Below are positions 48,209 through 56,895 of a stretch of DNA of 64,000 nt, piece by piece (within the stretch, counting starts at the first letter, position 1; each line of letters opens with the position of its first letter). Made by a program: the position numbers and the translations under genes. The DNA lies in NCBI RefSeq assembly GCF_900100005.1, contig NZ_FNEB01000001.1:744001-808000 (forward strand), given 5' to 3'. Source of the stretch: Lutimaribacter saemankumensis. GTDB lineage: Bacteria; Pseudomonadota; Alphaproteobacteria; Rhodobacterales; Rhodobacteraceae. A model generated the notes under the pieces. It had not been told where the DNA came from, searched no databases, and worked only from the letters and a program-made list of their open reading frames with translations.

Positions 48209-49381
48209 TCAGTCGGCCGGCATCCGCTTTTCCACAAGCTCGGCGAACCAGCTGCACCCGACCGGGATCGCGTCGTCTGCGAAATCGTATGCCGGGTGGT
48301 GGCACATGGCGGTATCGCCGTTGCCCAGGAAGATATAGGCCCCCGGCCGGGCTTCCAGCATATAGGCGAAATCCTCGGCCGGCATGATCGGCGGCGTGTT
48401 GCGGTCGACATTGCCCGCACCCGCGACGGCCGCGGCGCAATCGGCTGCGAATTCCGCCTGCTCCTCGTGGTTCACGGTCGGCGGATACCCGCGCTCGTAC
48501 TGCACAGTGGCGGTCGCGCCATGGCTGGCGGCGATACCCGTTGTCAAAGCGGTCAACCGCTCTTCGACCAGGTCGCGCACATCGGCGTCGAAACACCGCA
48601 CCGTCCCGCGCAGCTTGACGGTCTGGCTGATGACGTTCTGCGTATCGCTTTCGGTACGGAACGTGGCCACCGTCAGTACGGCGTTCTTCACCGGGTCGAC
48701 ATTGCGCGACACGATCCCGTTCAACGCAACGACGATCTGGCTACCCACCAGCACCAGATCGATCGCCTCGTGCGGAACGGCCGCGTGCCCGCCCCTGCCT
48801 TCCAGCGTGATCACGAATTCATCGGCCGAGGCCATCTGCGGGCCGGGGCGGATCGCGAATTGCCCCACGGGCATGCCCGGCATGTTATGGAGCCCGTACA
48901 CCTCTTGTACGCCGAACCGGTCCATCAGGCCGTCCTCGACCATCTCGCGGCCACCGCCGCCGCCCTCTTCGGCGGGCTGGAAGATCACGACCACCGTACC
49001 GTCGAAATTGCGGGTCTCGACCATGTATTGCGCCGCGCCCAAAAGCATCGCGGTGTGCCCGTCATGGCCACAGGCATGCATGGCGCCGGGGGTCTTGCTG
49101 GCGTAGGGCAGATTCGTGATCTCGTCCATCGGCAGCGCGTCCATGTCGGCGCGCAGGCCGATCACCTTGCCGGATGCAGTCTTGCGGCCATGGATGACAC
49201 CGACGACACCGGTGCGCCCGATGCCTTCCACCACCTCGTCGCATCCGAACGCGCGCAGCTTCTCCGCCACGAAGGCCGAGGTGCGGTGCGTGTCGAACAG
49301 GATTTCGGGGTGCTCGTGCAGATCGCGGCGCCAGGCTGTGATCTCGTCATGCATTTCGGCCAGACGGTTCTTGATGGGCAT
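48209..49381 (-). CDS. M20-family amidohydrolase, copy 2
   Basis: A 390-aa zinc hydrolase like copy 1, with GLRADMDALP, HACGHDGHTAML, QPAEEGGGG and MPAEDFAYMLE. Both copies begin MPIKNRLAE and end CSW-AELVEKRMPA, so they arose by duplication, but many substitutions separate them, so it is not recent. Copy 2 has an extra short segment (AGNVDRNTPP) near residue 330. It lies 68 bp after the FAD oxidoreductase gene on the same strand and so may be transcribed with the ABC transporter ATPase and the argE-like gene. Confidence 0.92.
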   Translation of the reverse strand: MPIKNRLAEMHDEITAWRRDLHEHPEILFDTHRTSAFVAEKLRAFGCDEVVEGIGRTGVVGVIHGRKTASGKVIGLRADMDALPMDEITNLPYASKTPGAMHACGHDGHTAMLLGAAQYMVETRNFDGTVVVIFQPAEEGGGGGREMVEDGLMDRFGVQEVYGLHNMPGMPVGQFAIRPGPQMASADEFVITLEGRGGHAAVPHEAIDLVLVGSQIVVALNGIVSRNVDPVKNAVLTVATFRTESDTQNVISQTVKLRGTVRCFDADVRDLVEERLTALTTGIAASHGATATVQYERGYPPTVNHEEQAEFAADCAAAVAGAGNVDRNTPPIMPAEDFAYMLEARPGAYIFLGNGDTAMCHHPAYDFADDAIPVGCSWFAELVEKRMPAD

Positions 49382-49449
49382 CTCTTGGGGCTCCTTGCTT
49401 GGTGCGGCAACACTGCCCCAAGCCTCGACGGGCCGCAAGCGCGCCCGGA

Positions 49450-50799
49450 TCAGAGATCCGGTCCGAGCCGGATTGGCGACCCATCGGTGAACCGCCCCCA
49501 GCGGAACCGGGCCATGTCGTGCCCGGGGTCATCGCCCGTCACCAGATCCGAAACGATCCGCCCGAAACCCGGTCCGATGCCAAATCCGTGGCCGCACATG
49601 CCGGTCGCCACCACAAGCCCCGGCAGGTCAGCGCAATGATCGACGACCGGCACCACATCAGGCGTGGTGTCGATCATCCCCGCCCAAGCCGCCTTGATTC
49701 CGGGGGCGCCCGCAGCGGGGCAACGGTCCTTGAATGCCGCATGCGCGGTGCGCACACGGCCAGCCTCGGGCGCGGGATCAAGAATGCGCATCCGTTCGAA
49801 GGGCGTTTCCTCGTCCGGGCGCCAGCGCCGCTTCGTGCGCCATCCGTCGGGGTGCCCCTTGGGCGCCAACCCGCGGAAGGACACAGGAAACCCACCCTGA
49901 CGCAACACCGGAAGAAAGGCCCGAAACGCCCGGAACGCATCGGGGCCGACAAAGAATTCCGACATCGTCGCCCGCGCCAGCGAATACCCCCCATCCGCCC
50001 GGCGGCGCATCGCAACGCGCCCGTCGATCGCCGCGCCTGTGAACGCGTCCGGGCAGGGGTCGGTCGCCATCACCGTCGAGCGAACGGAAAGCTGCGGCAG
50101 CCAGGCACCGTGATTGCGCAGGAACAGCGCCGACCACGCCCCACCCGCCAGAACCACGCGCGGCGCGGCGATGCGGCCCGCCTCGGTCACGACGCCGGCG
50201 ACCCGGCCCCGCACCATGTCGAGGCAGCGCACGGCGCAGTTTTCGCGGATCGCGACCCCTTCCGATGCGGCAAGCCGCGCGATTTCCGGCACCGCGACCC
50301 AGGGCTCGCCCACCATGTCGCTGGGCGTGTGCAGCGCGCCCACCCAGTCGCCCTGCAGCCCGGCCAGGACATCGGCAAGCGCGGCCCGATCGACCAGGCG
50401 GCTATCCAGCCCGTCATGCCCCTGCGCCCCTTCAAGCCACGCGGCGTAGCGATCCATGTCCTTTTGACCGCCGGCAAGGTAACTTACGCCGATCGTCGCG
50501 ACGCCCAGGCGGCCGCCGCATTGCTGATCGAGCGCGCGCCATAACTGCCGGGCCTCGAGAGAGACCGGAATTTCCGCCAGATCCCGCCCCTGCGTGCGGA
50601 TCCAACCCCAGTTGCGGCCCGATTGCTCGGCGCCGACGCGGCCTTTTTCCAGCACGACCACGCGCTGCCCCTTGCGCGCCAGGAACAGCGCGGCGGTGAT
50701 GCCGATGATCCCGCCGCCGATCACCACGCAATCCGCGGCGGCAGGCAGCGCTGCCTGGTGCTCGGGCGGGTTGGACAGGGAAAACGGCAGTCCGGTCAC
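49450..50799 (-). CDS. FAD-dependent oxidoreductase (DAO/DadA-like)
   Basis: A 449-aa flavoprotein of the D-amino acid oxidase/glycine oxidase superfamily. The Rossmann dinucleotide motif CVVIGGGIIGITAALFLARKG begins near residue 20, followed by the GRNWGWIRTQGRD segment, and the C-terminal FAD motif lies in ATGMCGHGFGIGPGFGRIVSDL. It should oxidise a secondary or D-amino acid to the imine, passing electrons to oxygen or quinone. The start is a GTG overlapping the argE-like stop (GTGA). The open frame runs much further upstream in antisense-looking sequence and was not used. Confidence 0.88.
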   Translation of the reverse strand: MTGLPFSLSNPPEHQAALPAAADCVVIGGGIIGITAALFLARKGQRVVVLEKGRVGAEQSGRNWGWIRTQGRDLAEIPVSLEARQLWRALDQQCGGRLGVATIGVSYLAGGQKDMDRYAAWLEGAQGHDGLDSRLVDRAALADVLAGLQGDWVGALHTPSDMVGEPWVAVPEIARLAASEGVAIRENCAVRCLDMVRGRVAGVVTEAGRIAAPRVVLAGGAWSALFLRNHGAWLPQLSVRSTVMATDPCPDAFTGAAIDGRVAMRRRADGGYSLARATMSEFFVGPDAFRAFRAFLPVLRQGGFPVSFRGLAPKGHPDGWRTKRRWRPDEETPFERMRILDPAPEAGRVRTAHAAFKDRCPAAGAPGIKAAWAGMIDTTPDVVPVVDHCADLPGLVVATGMCGHGFGIGPGFGRIVSDLVTGDDPGHDMARFRWGRFTDGSPIRLGPDL

Positions 50800-51953
50800 A
50801 GGCGTTCCAGAAGCCTTTTCATGAAATCGTGGCCGGCATTGAATTGCTCGACCGTGATGAATTCGTCGGGTTGATGCGCCTGTGCGATGTCGCCCGGCCC
50901 GCAGACGACGGCCGAGTAGCCGCGTTCCTGGAACTGGCCGGCCTCGGTGCCATAGCTGACGACATGTGTGGCGTTGTCGCCGGTGATCGCGCGCACCAGC
51001 GCCTCGGCATCGCCCTGCTCTTCGGGTTTCAGCCCCGGCACTCCGAACCTGGTGTCGACGTCGATGCGGGCATCGGGGTGAACGGCCTTCATCCCCGCTT
51101 CGACTTCGGCGATCTTGTCGAAAATGCGCTGGCGCCAGACCGCGTGATCGTCGGTCGGCACGGCACGGAAACCCAGGTCGAAACGGCAGTGTTTCGCGGT
51201 GATATTGGCCGCAGTGCCACCCTCGATCAGACCAGTATGGAGCGTGGTGTAGGGCGGGTCGAACAGCGCTGCCATCGCCGAGGGCGTCTTGGCCGCCTCT
51301 TCGGCGTTCACCTCGTTGGCCCAATTGATGATCTTGGCCGCCTCCATGATCGCCGAAACTCCGCGATAGGCGATCGAGCTGTGCACCTCGAAGCCCCAGA
51401 CATCGATCCAGAATCCCTGCCCGCCCTTGTGCCCCGTGACGGCCTGCATCATCGACGGCTCGCCCACGATCACCGCCCCGGCCTGCGGCAAGGTTTGCAG
51501 GATGCGTTCGATCATCGGCGGCGCGCCCGTGCAGCCAACTTCTTCGTCGAAGCTGAGCGCGATCTGCAACGGCCGGTCGATACCGCGGTATTTCGCCTCG
51601 ACCAGGGCCCAGAGCGACAGCGCGTCAAAGCCTTTCATGTCGCACGTACCGCGCCCGAAATACTTGCCGTCGCGTTCCGCCACGGTCCAGGGGTCGGTCG
51701 TCCAGGGCTGGCCATCGACGGGAACCACATCGGTATGCCCCGACAGCACGACGCCGCCTTCGATTTCCGGGCCGACATGGGCAAAGATCGCGGCCTTGTC
51801 CCGGTCTTCGTTGTAAAACCGGTGCGCGGCTATCCCGTGGCTGTCCAGGTACTCTTCGACCCAATCGACCAGCGGCAGGTTCGTGTCGCGGCTGACGGTT
51901 GGAAAGCTGATGAGCTTTGTCATCAGGTCCAGCGGTGAAAGCCGTGTCGCCAT
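50796..51953 (-). CDS. argE: Acetylornithine deacetylase / ArgE-type M20 deacylase
   Basis: A 385-aa M20 metallo-deacylase. Motifs are LSGHTDVVPVDGQPW, GRGTCDMKGFDALSLWALV and SFDEEVGCTGAPPMIERI, with YGTEAGQFQERGYSAVVCGPG in the C-terminal lid/metal region, all typical of ArgE. No other arginine gene is nearby. It lies one base after the ABC ATPase stop and overlaps the FAD oxidoreductase, so it may remove N-acyl groups from imported substrates and not serve arginine synthesis. Both uses are possible. Confidence 0.85.
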   Translation of the reverse strand: MATRLSPLDLMTKLISFPTVSRDTNLPLVDWVEEYLDSHGIAAHRFYNEDRDKAAIFAHVGPEIEGGVVLSGHTDVVPVDGQPWTTDPWTVAERDGKYFGRGTCDMKGFDALSLWALVEAKYRGIDRPLQIALSFDEEVGCTGAPPMIERILQTLPQAGAVIVGEPSMMQAVTGHKGGQGFWIDVWGFEVHSSIAYRGVSAIMEAAKIINWANEVNAEEAAKTPSAMAALFDPPYTTLHTGLIEGGTAANITAKHCRFDLGFRAVPTDDHAVWRQRIFDKIAEVEAGMKAVHPDARIDVDTRFGVPGLKPEEQGDAEALVRAITGDNATHVVSYGTEAGQFQERGYSAVVCGPGDIAQAHQPDEFITVEQFNAGHDFMKRLLERL

Positions 51954-51954
51954 G

Positions 51955-53775
51955 TCAGTAACCGCTGTCGGTGGTCAGTATGAAATGCCCCGGGCTGATT
52001 TCCTCGTATTCCGACGGCGGAGGCACATAACCCACCTTGTGAATCGGCGAGGGGATCGGTTTGAAGTTCAGCTCGCGTTCGGATTTCCGCATGCGCGGAT
52101 CGGCGATTGGAACAGCCTTCATCAATGCCTGGGTATAGGGGTGCTGCGGGTCTTCGAACACCGCCTGGCGCGGGCCCAGTTCGACGATGCGGCCCAGATA
52201 CATGACCCCCACATCGTGGCTGACACGTTCGACCACGGCCATGTCGTGGCTGATGAAAACATAGGACAGGCCCAGCTCGGCCTGCAGTTCCATCATCAGG
52301 TTCAAAACCTGCGCCTGCACCGAAACGTCGAGCGCGGAAACCGCCTCGTCGGCGACGATCAGCTTGGGATTGAGCGCCAGCGCGCGGGCGATGGCGACAC
52401 GCTGCCGCTGGCCGCCCGACAATTCATGCGGATAGCGCCGCATGAAGCTGCGCGGCAGTTCGACCCGGTCGAACAGGGCGGCGACACGGTCCTGCAATTC
52501 CTGACGGTTGGTCTGGCCATAGTTGCGCAGCGGTTCGGCCACCTGATCCAGCAACTGCATCTGCGGATTCAGGCTGGCGAACGGGTCCTGGAACACCATC
52601 TGCATGTCCTCGCGCGCGCGGCGCAGGCCGTTGGTATCGAGTGCCATCACGTCGACGCCATCCAGTTCGATATGCCCGGCCTGCGGTTCCACGAGGCGCA
52701 GGATCGAGCGGCCCGCCGTCGACTTGCCGCAACCGGATTCCCCCACCAGAGACAGCGTTCGCCCCTTGTTGAGGGTGAAAGACACGTCCTCGACCGCATG
52801 CACATTGGCAACCGTGCGGCGAAAGAAGCCGGCCTTGACCGCAAAACGCGTGGTCAGGTTGCGCACCTTCAGCAGCGGCTCGTCGCTGCCCATGATCGGG
52901 CCGGTGTCGTGGGTTTCCACCCCAAGCAGGCGCATCGGTTCCGGCGCGGGCTTGCCGCGCATCTCGCCTAGCTTTGGCACAGCGGCCAGCAGCGCCTTGG
53001 TGTAATCGTGCTGCGGGTTCTCGAAGATCTCCTCGACCGTGCCTTCCTCGACCTTGTTGCCGCGGAACATCACGACGACGCGGTCGGCCATCTGCGCCAC
53101 CACCGCCATGTCATGCGTGATGAACATCACCGCCGTGCCGGTTTCGCGCTTCAGCCGGTCCATCAGTGCCAGGATTTCCGCCTGGATCGTCACATCGAGC
53201 GCGGTCGTCGGCTCGTCCGCGATCAGCAGGCGCGGTTCGCAAGCCAATGCCATGGCGATCACCACGCGCTGGCGCATGCCGCCCGACAATTCGTGCGGAT
53301 ATTGCTGCAGCCGGCGCTCGGGCTCGGGGATACGGACCTGCTTCATCAGCTCGAGCGCGCGGTCCCGCGCCTGCTGCTTGGTCATGCCGCGGTGCAGCCG
53401 CAGCCCCTCGGTCAACTGGCGGCCAACCGTGAAGACGGGGTTCAGCGCGGTCATCGGCTCCTGAAAGATCATGCCGATCTCGTTGCCGCGGATGGTCCGC
53501 ATCAGCGACTGGTCGGTTTTCACAAGGTCGATTTCGCCGCCATCCTTGCGGTCGAACAAAAGCCGCCCGCCCGCGATTTCACCGCCGCCGAATTCGACAA
53601 GCCGCATCAGCGACAGGCTCGACACCGATTTACCCGATCCCGATTCCCCGACGATACAGACGGTTTCCCCCGGATTGACCGAGAAAGACACGTCTTCGAC
53701 CCCTACGACTGGACCATCTTTCGTCTGAAATTCAACGCGAAGATTCTCGATTCTGGCAATCGGCTGATCCAGCAT
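51955..53775 (-). CDS. Dipeptide/oligopeptide ABC transporter ATP-binding protein, two fused ATPase domains
   Basis: A 606-aa GsiA-type protein that energises peptide import. The first ATPase has Walker A GESGSGKS near residue 46, signature LSGGMRQR and Walker B RLLIADEPT; the second has GESGCGKS, LSGGQRQR and KLIVADEAV. Each domain is followed by the oligopeptide-family C-terminal extension (HDYTKALLAAVP; HPYTQALMKAVP). The start MLDQPIARIENLRVEF was chosen. It is divergent from the matching binding protein and permease genes and heads the minus-strand operon with argE and the FAD oxidoreductase. Confidence 0.95.
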   Translation of the reverse strand: MLDQPIARIENLRVEFQTKDGPVVGVEDVSFSVNPGETVCIVGESGSGKSVSSLSLMRLVEFGGGEIAGGRLLFDRKDGGEIDLVKTDQSLMRTIRGNEIGMIFQEPMTALNPVFTVGRQLTEGLRLHRGMTKQQARDRALELMKQVRIPEPERRLQQYPHELSGGMRQRVVIAMALACEPRLLIADEPTTALDVTIQAEILALMDRLKRETGTAVMFITHDMAVVAQMADRVVVMFRGNKVEEGTVEEIFENPQHDYTKALLAAVPKLGEMRGKPAPEPMRLLGVETHDTGPIMGSDEPLLKVRNLTTRFAVKAGFFRRTVANVHAVEDVSFTLNKGRTLSLVGESGCGKSTAGRSILRLVEPQAGHIELDGVDVMALDTNGLRRAREDMQMVFQDPFASLNPQMQLLDQVAEPLRNYGQTNRQELQDRVAALFDRVELPRSFMRRYPHELSGGQRQRVAIARALALNPKLIVADEAVSALDVSVQAQVLNLMMELQAELGLSYVFISHDMAVVERVSHDVGVMYLGRIVELGPRQAVFEDPQHPYTQALMKAVPIADPRMRKSERELNFKPIPSPIHKVGYVPPPSEYEEISPGHFILTTDSGY

Positions 53776-54070
53776 CGCGCCCACCCTGTGCAAATTGTTG
53801 TTCGTTTGACCTGAACGCTACAGACAGCGCGCGGCCAAAGTCAAACCGTAAGCACCCGTGCACGGTTCACCGACCGACCCGCCACAGAAGCCTTGCAATT
53901 TTCGGGCAACCTGTTTTCAGATGGGCTCAGCCGTGGTTGGCCGGAATTCCGGTCGGGGATGGGTCTGCGGTGCTTCTCGTCCTCTTCCTCGGAAAAAAGA
54001 CGAAGCCACCTCCTGTCCGCACCACGGGAGCGATAATGAGGCACGTCATGTGTCCAACAAGGAGAGAAAA
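53776..54070. other. Divergent control region of the peptide transporter genes
   Basis: A 295-bp region between the ATPase operon (leftward) and the binding protein-permease operon (rightward). It holds a strong ribosome-binding site (AAGGAGA) just before the binding-protein ATG. TTGCAA near 53,893 could be a -35 element. I found no clear palindrome and no credible gene in it. Confidence 0.55.
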
Positions 54071-55771
54071 ATGAAGTTGAAAACCCTTTTGATGGGTGCC
54101 GTCGCGGCTTTCGCCATGGCCCCTGCCGCCTTTGCCGAACGAGGTTCGGATGGCGAGCTGAGCATCATTTACTGGCAAGCGCCCTCGATCCTGAACCCGT
54201 ATCTGTCGGGCGGCACCAAGGATTTGGAATCCTCGTCGATGATCATCGAGCCGCTGGGCCGCTACAACGAAACCGGTGAAATGCTGCCATGGCTGGCCAA
54301 GGAAATCCCCACCATCGAGAACGGTGGCGTGGCCGAAGACCTGACCAGCATCACCTGGAAACTGAAAGAAGGACTTTTGTGGTCCGACGGCTCGCCCGTC
54401 ACTTCGGCTGACGTGGTGTTCACCGCCGAGTACTGCATGAACCCCGAGGGCGGCTGCGCGCAGCTGGCCAAGTTCGAAGGCGTGAAATCGGTCGAGGCAG
54501 TGGATGATCTGACCGTCAAGGTCACCTTTGCCGAGCCCAAGCCGTTCCCCTATGGCCCGTTCATGGGGGCCCAGTCTCCGATCATCCAGAAGGCGCAGTT
54601 CGAAAACTGCACCGGCGCGCGTGCGCCCGAATGCACGGACGCCAACTTTGGCCCGATCGGAACCGGTCCGTTCGTCGTTGACGACTTCAAGCCGAACGAC
54701 GTGATCACCATGTCGGCCAACCCCAACTACCGCGACCCGGCCAAGCCCGCCTTCGCCAAGGTCACGTTCAAGGGCGGCGGCGACGCCACCGGTGCCGGCC
54801 GTGCGGTTCTGGAAACCGGCGAGTTCGACTATGCCTGGAACCTGCAGCTTGCACCCGACGTGCTGGCCAAGATGGAATCCGCAGGCGTTGGCGTTCTCGA
54901 AGTCGGCTTTGGCAGCCTTGTGGAACGCATCATGCTGAACATGACGGACCCGAGCCCCGACCTGCCCGAGGGCGAACGCTCCACCGCGGCGCATCCGCAT
55001 CCGTTCCTGTCCGATCTGAACGTGCGCAAGGCGCTGTCGATGGCCATCGACCGCGTGCTGCTGACGGAAATCGGTTATGGCCAGGCCGGTCGCCCGACCT
55101 GCGACCTGGTTCCCGCACCGGCGGTCTACACGTCCGGCGACGAAAGCTGCCTGACCCAGGACATCGCAGGGGCCAACGCCCTTCTTGACGAAGCCGGGTG
55201 GGTCCGTGGCTCCGACGGGGTGCGCGCCAAGGACGGCGTGCGTCTGTCGCTGCTCTATCAGACCTCCACGAACGCTGTGCGCCAGGACTTCCAGGCGCTG
55301 ATCAAGCAGTGGTGGGAAGAGATCGGCGTCGAAACCGAACTGCGCAACGTCAATGCCAGCGTCTTCTTCGGCGGCGATCCGGGCAGCCCGGACACGTTCC
55401 AGAAGTTCTATGCCGACGTGGAGATGTATGCCAACAACTTCGATGGCACCGACCCCGAGGCGTACATGGCCGCGCAGACCTGTGGCAAGGCTCCGCGCCC
55501 GGAAAGCCAATGGCAGGGTGAAAACATCAGCCGTATCTGCATGGAAGAATACGATGCGCTGGTGGCCGAACTGGGCCGCACCGGTGATCTGGAAAAACGT
55601 GCCGCTCTGGTCAAGGAGATGCACGCCATGATCATCAACGACGGCTACATGATCCTGCCGCTGGTGGATCGTGGCCGCGTTTCGGCCCGCGCCAAGACCC
55701 TGGGCGGTGTTGTCCTGAACACCTGGGACAGCGAGCTGTGGAACGTCGCCGACTGGTATCGCGTGGACTGA
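54071..55771 (+). CDS. Periplasmic peptide-binding protein (SBP family 5)
   Basis: Substrate receptor of the adjacent ABC importer, 566 aa with signal peptide. It starts MKLKTLLMGAVAAFAMAPAA, probably cleaved after FA, with AAGGAGA six bases upstream. Family-5 features are the YWQAPSILNPYLSGGTKD opening, WKLKEGLLWSDGSPVTSADVVF, and FLSDLNVRKALSMAIDRVLL. The mature protein has eight cysteines, many for a binding protein, several spaced to allow disulphides (for example EYCMNPEGGC, ENCTGARAPEC). It probably binds di- or oligopeptides or related acylated amino acids. Confidence 0.93.
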   Translation: MKLKTLLMGAVAAFAMAPAAFAERGSDGELSIIYWQAPSILNPYLSGGTKDLESSSMIIEPLGRYNETGEMLPWLAKEIPTIENGGVAEDLTSITWKLKEGLLWSDGSPVTSADVVFTAEYCMNPEGGCAQLAKFEGVKSVEAVDDLTVKVTFAEPKPFPYGPFMGAQSPIIQKAQFENCTGARAPECTDANFGPIGTGPFVVDDFKPNDVITMSANPNYRDPAKPAFAKVTFKGGGDATGAGRAVLETGEFDYAWNLQLAPDVLAKMESAGVGVLEVGFGSLVERIMLNMTDPSPDLPEGERSTAAHPHPFLSDLNVRKALSMAIDRVLLTEIGYGQAGRPTCDLVPAPAVYTSGDESCLTQDIAGANALLDEAGWVRGSDGVRAKDGVRLSLLYQTSTNAVRQDFQALIKQWWEEIGVETELRNVNASVFFGGDPGSPDTFQKFYADVEMYANNFDGTDPEAYMAAQTCGKAPRPESQWQGENISRICMEEYDALVAELGRTGDLEKRAALVKEMHAMIINDGYMILPLVDRGRVSARAKTLGGVVLNTWDSELWNVADWYRVD

Positions 55772-55787
55772 CCACTTGCGACATGCA

Positions 55788-55816
55788 CGGCCCCGGCGTC
55801 ATTCGACCCGGGGCCG
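55788..55816 (+). other. Intercistronic hairpin after the binding-protein gene
   Basis: Perfect nine-base arms CGGCCCCGG (55,788-55,796) and CCGGGGCCG (55,808-55,816) with an 11-base loop, 16 bp after the stop. No T-tract follows. Such hairpins usually protect the upstream mRNA or attenuate readthrough, giving more binding protein than permease. Confidence 0.65.
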
Positions 55817-55857
55817 CGTTTCGCCCCAACTATAACCGATAAACGGGGTTTACCCGC

Positions 55858-56895
55858 ATGCTGACCTTCACCATCCGCAGGCTGGTACTAGCGATACCCA
55901 CCCTGCTGATCATCTCGTTGGTGATCTTCCTGCTGCTGCAAATGGCGCCGGGCGACCCGATGGCGCAAGTGCCGCTGACCGTGCCTCCCGAGGTCAAGGA
56001 AAAGATGCGCGAGGCTCTGGGCCTCGGGCAGCCGCTTCATGTCCAGTTCTGGAAATGGCTGGTGCAGGTTTTCTGGATCGAGCCCAAGGTTTTCATCGAT
56101 TTTCTGACCCGCGACAGCTGGCTGTTGGGCTGGTTGCCCGACACCTCGCTTTACCAGGGCGAACTGCGCGTCATCAGCTGGCAGACCCGCTCGCCCGTCA
56201 TGGATATCGTGGTGCAACGCTTGCCCCAGACGCTGTGGGTGGTGGGCATGTCCTATATCGTGGGCATCCTGATCGCGATCCCGATCGGTATCTATTCCGC
56301 CTACAGGCAATATTCGGTTTTCGACCAGGCCGGCACCTTCGTGACGATGATCGGCTTTTCGATCCCGCCGTTTTTCACCGGCCCGTTGCTGATCGTGATC
56401 TTTTCGGTCCAATTGGGCTGGTTCCCCTTCATCTATGACACCACCCATGTGGTGAACGACTGGGACAGCTTCGTCTACCAGCTCAAGCAGATGATCATGC
56501 CCGTGATGGTTCTGGCCCTGCAGACAACCGCGCAGATCAGCCGATTCATGCGGGCCTCGGTTCTCGACAACCTCAACCAGGATTATGTGCGCACAGCGCG
56601 CGCCAAGGGCCTGAGCGAGGCGGTCGTCGTAATGATCCACGTGCTGCGCAACTCGATGATCCCGGTCATCACCGTGATCGCGCTGGGGGTGCCCGGCATC
56701 TTTGGCGGCGCGATCATCACCGAGGTCGTGTTCTCGGTTAATGGCATCGGTCAGCTTTTGATCACGGCGCTGTTCGCCAACGACCTGCCGATGGTGCAGA
56801 CGCTGACCTTCATGTTCGCGGTGCTCATCGTACTGTTCAACCTGATTGCCGACATCCTGTACGGCGTCCTGGACCCGAGGATCCGCTATGACTGA
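55858..56895 (+). CDS. Peptide ABC transporter permease (DppB/OppB type)
   Basis: Inner-membrane permease of 345 aa with about six helices. It begins MLTFTIRRLVLAIPTLLIIS, the typical OppB start, has the TLWVVGMSYIVGILIAIPIG opening of the permease core, and the EAA-loop ATPase contact in YVRTARAKGLSEAVVVMIHVLRNSMIPVI. An insertion of about 25 residues near residues 55-85 (VQVFWIEPKVFIDFLTRDSW) is hydrophilic and probably periplasmic. The stop overlaps the next permease start by eight bases. Confidence 0.95.
   Translation: MLTFTIRRLVLAIPTLLIISLVIFLLLQMAPGDPMAQVPLTVPPEVKEKMREALGLGQPLHVQFWKWLVQVFWIEPKVFIDFLTRDSWLLGWLPDTSLYQGELRVISWQTRSPVMDIVVQRLPQTLWVVGMSYIVGILIAIPIGIYSAYRQYSVFDQAGTFVTMIGFSIPPFFTGPLLIVIFSVQLGWFPFIYDTTHVVNDWDSFVYQLKQMIMPVMVLALQTTAQISRFMRASVLDNLNQDYVRTARAKGLSEAVVVMIHVLRNSMIPVITVIALGVPGIFGGAIITEVVFSVNGIGQLLITALFANDLPMVQTLTFMFAVLIVLFNLIADILYGVLDPRIRYD

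Noticed and set aside
49450-51324. Long form of the FAD oxidoreductase with a 175-residue N-terminal extension
   Set aside because: The extension is Arg-rich and lies out of frame within the argE-like gene; the GTG at 50,799 is coupled to that gene's stop and precedes the FAD-binding fold at normal distance.
53841-54044. A 67-codon minus-strand frame in the transporter control region
   Set aside because: It is Arg-rich, shows no domain and is opposite the promoter region of the binding-protein gene.
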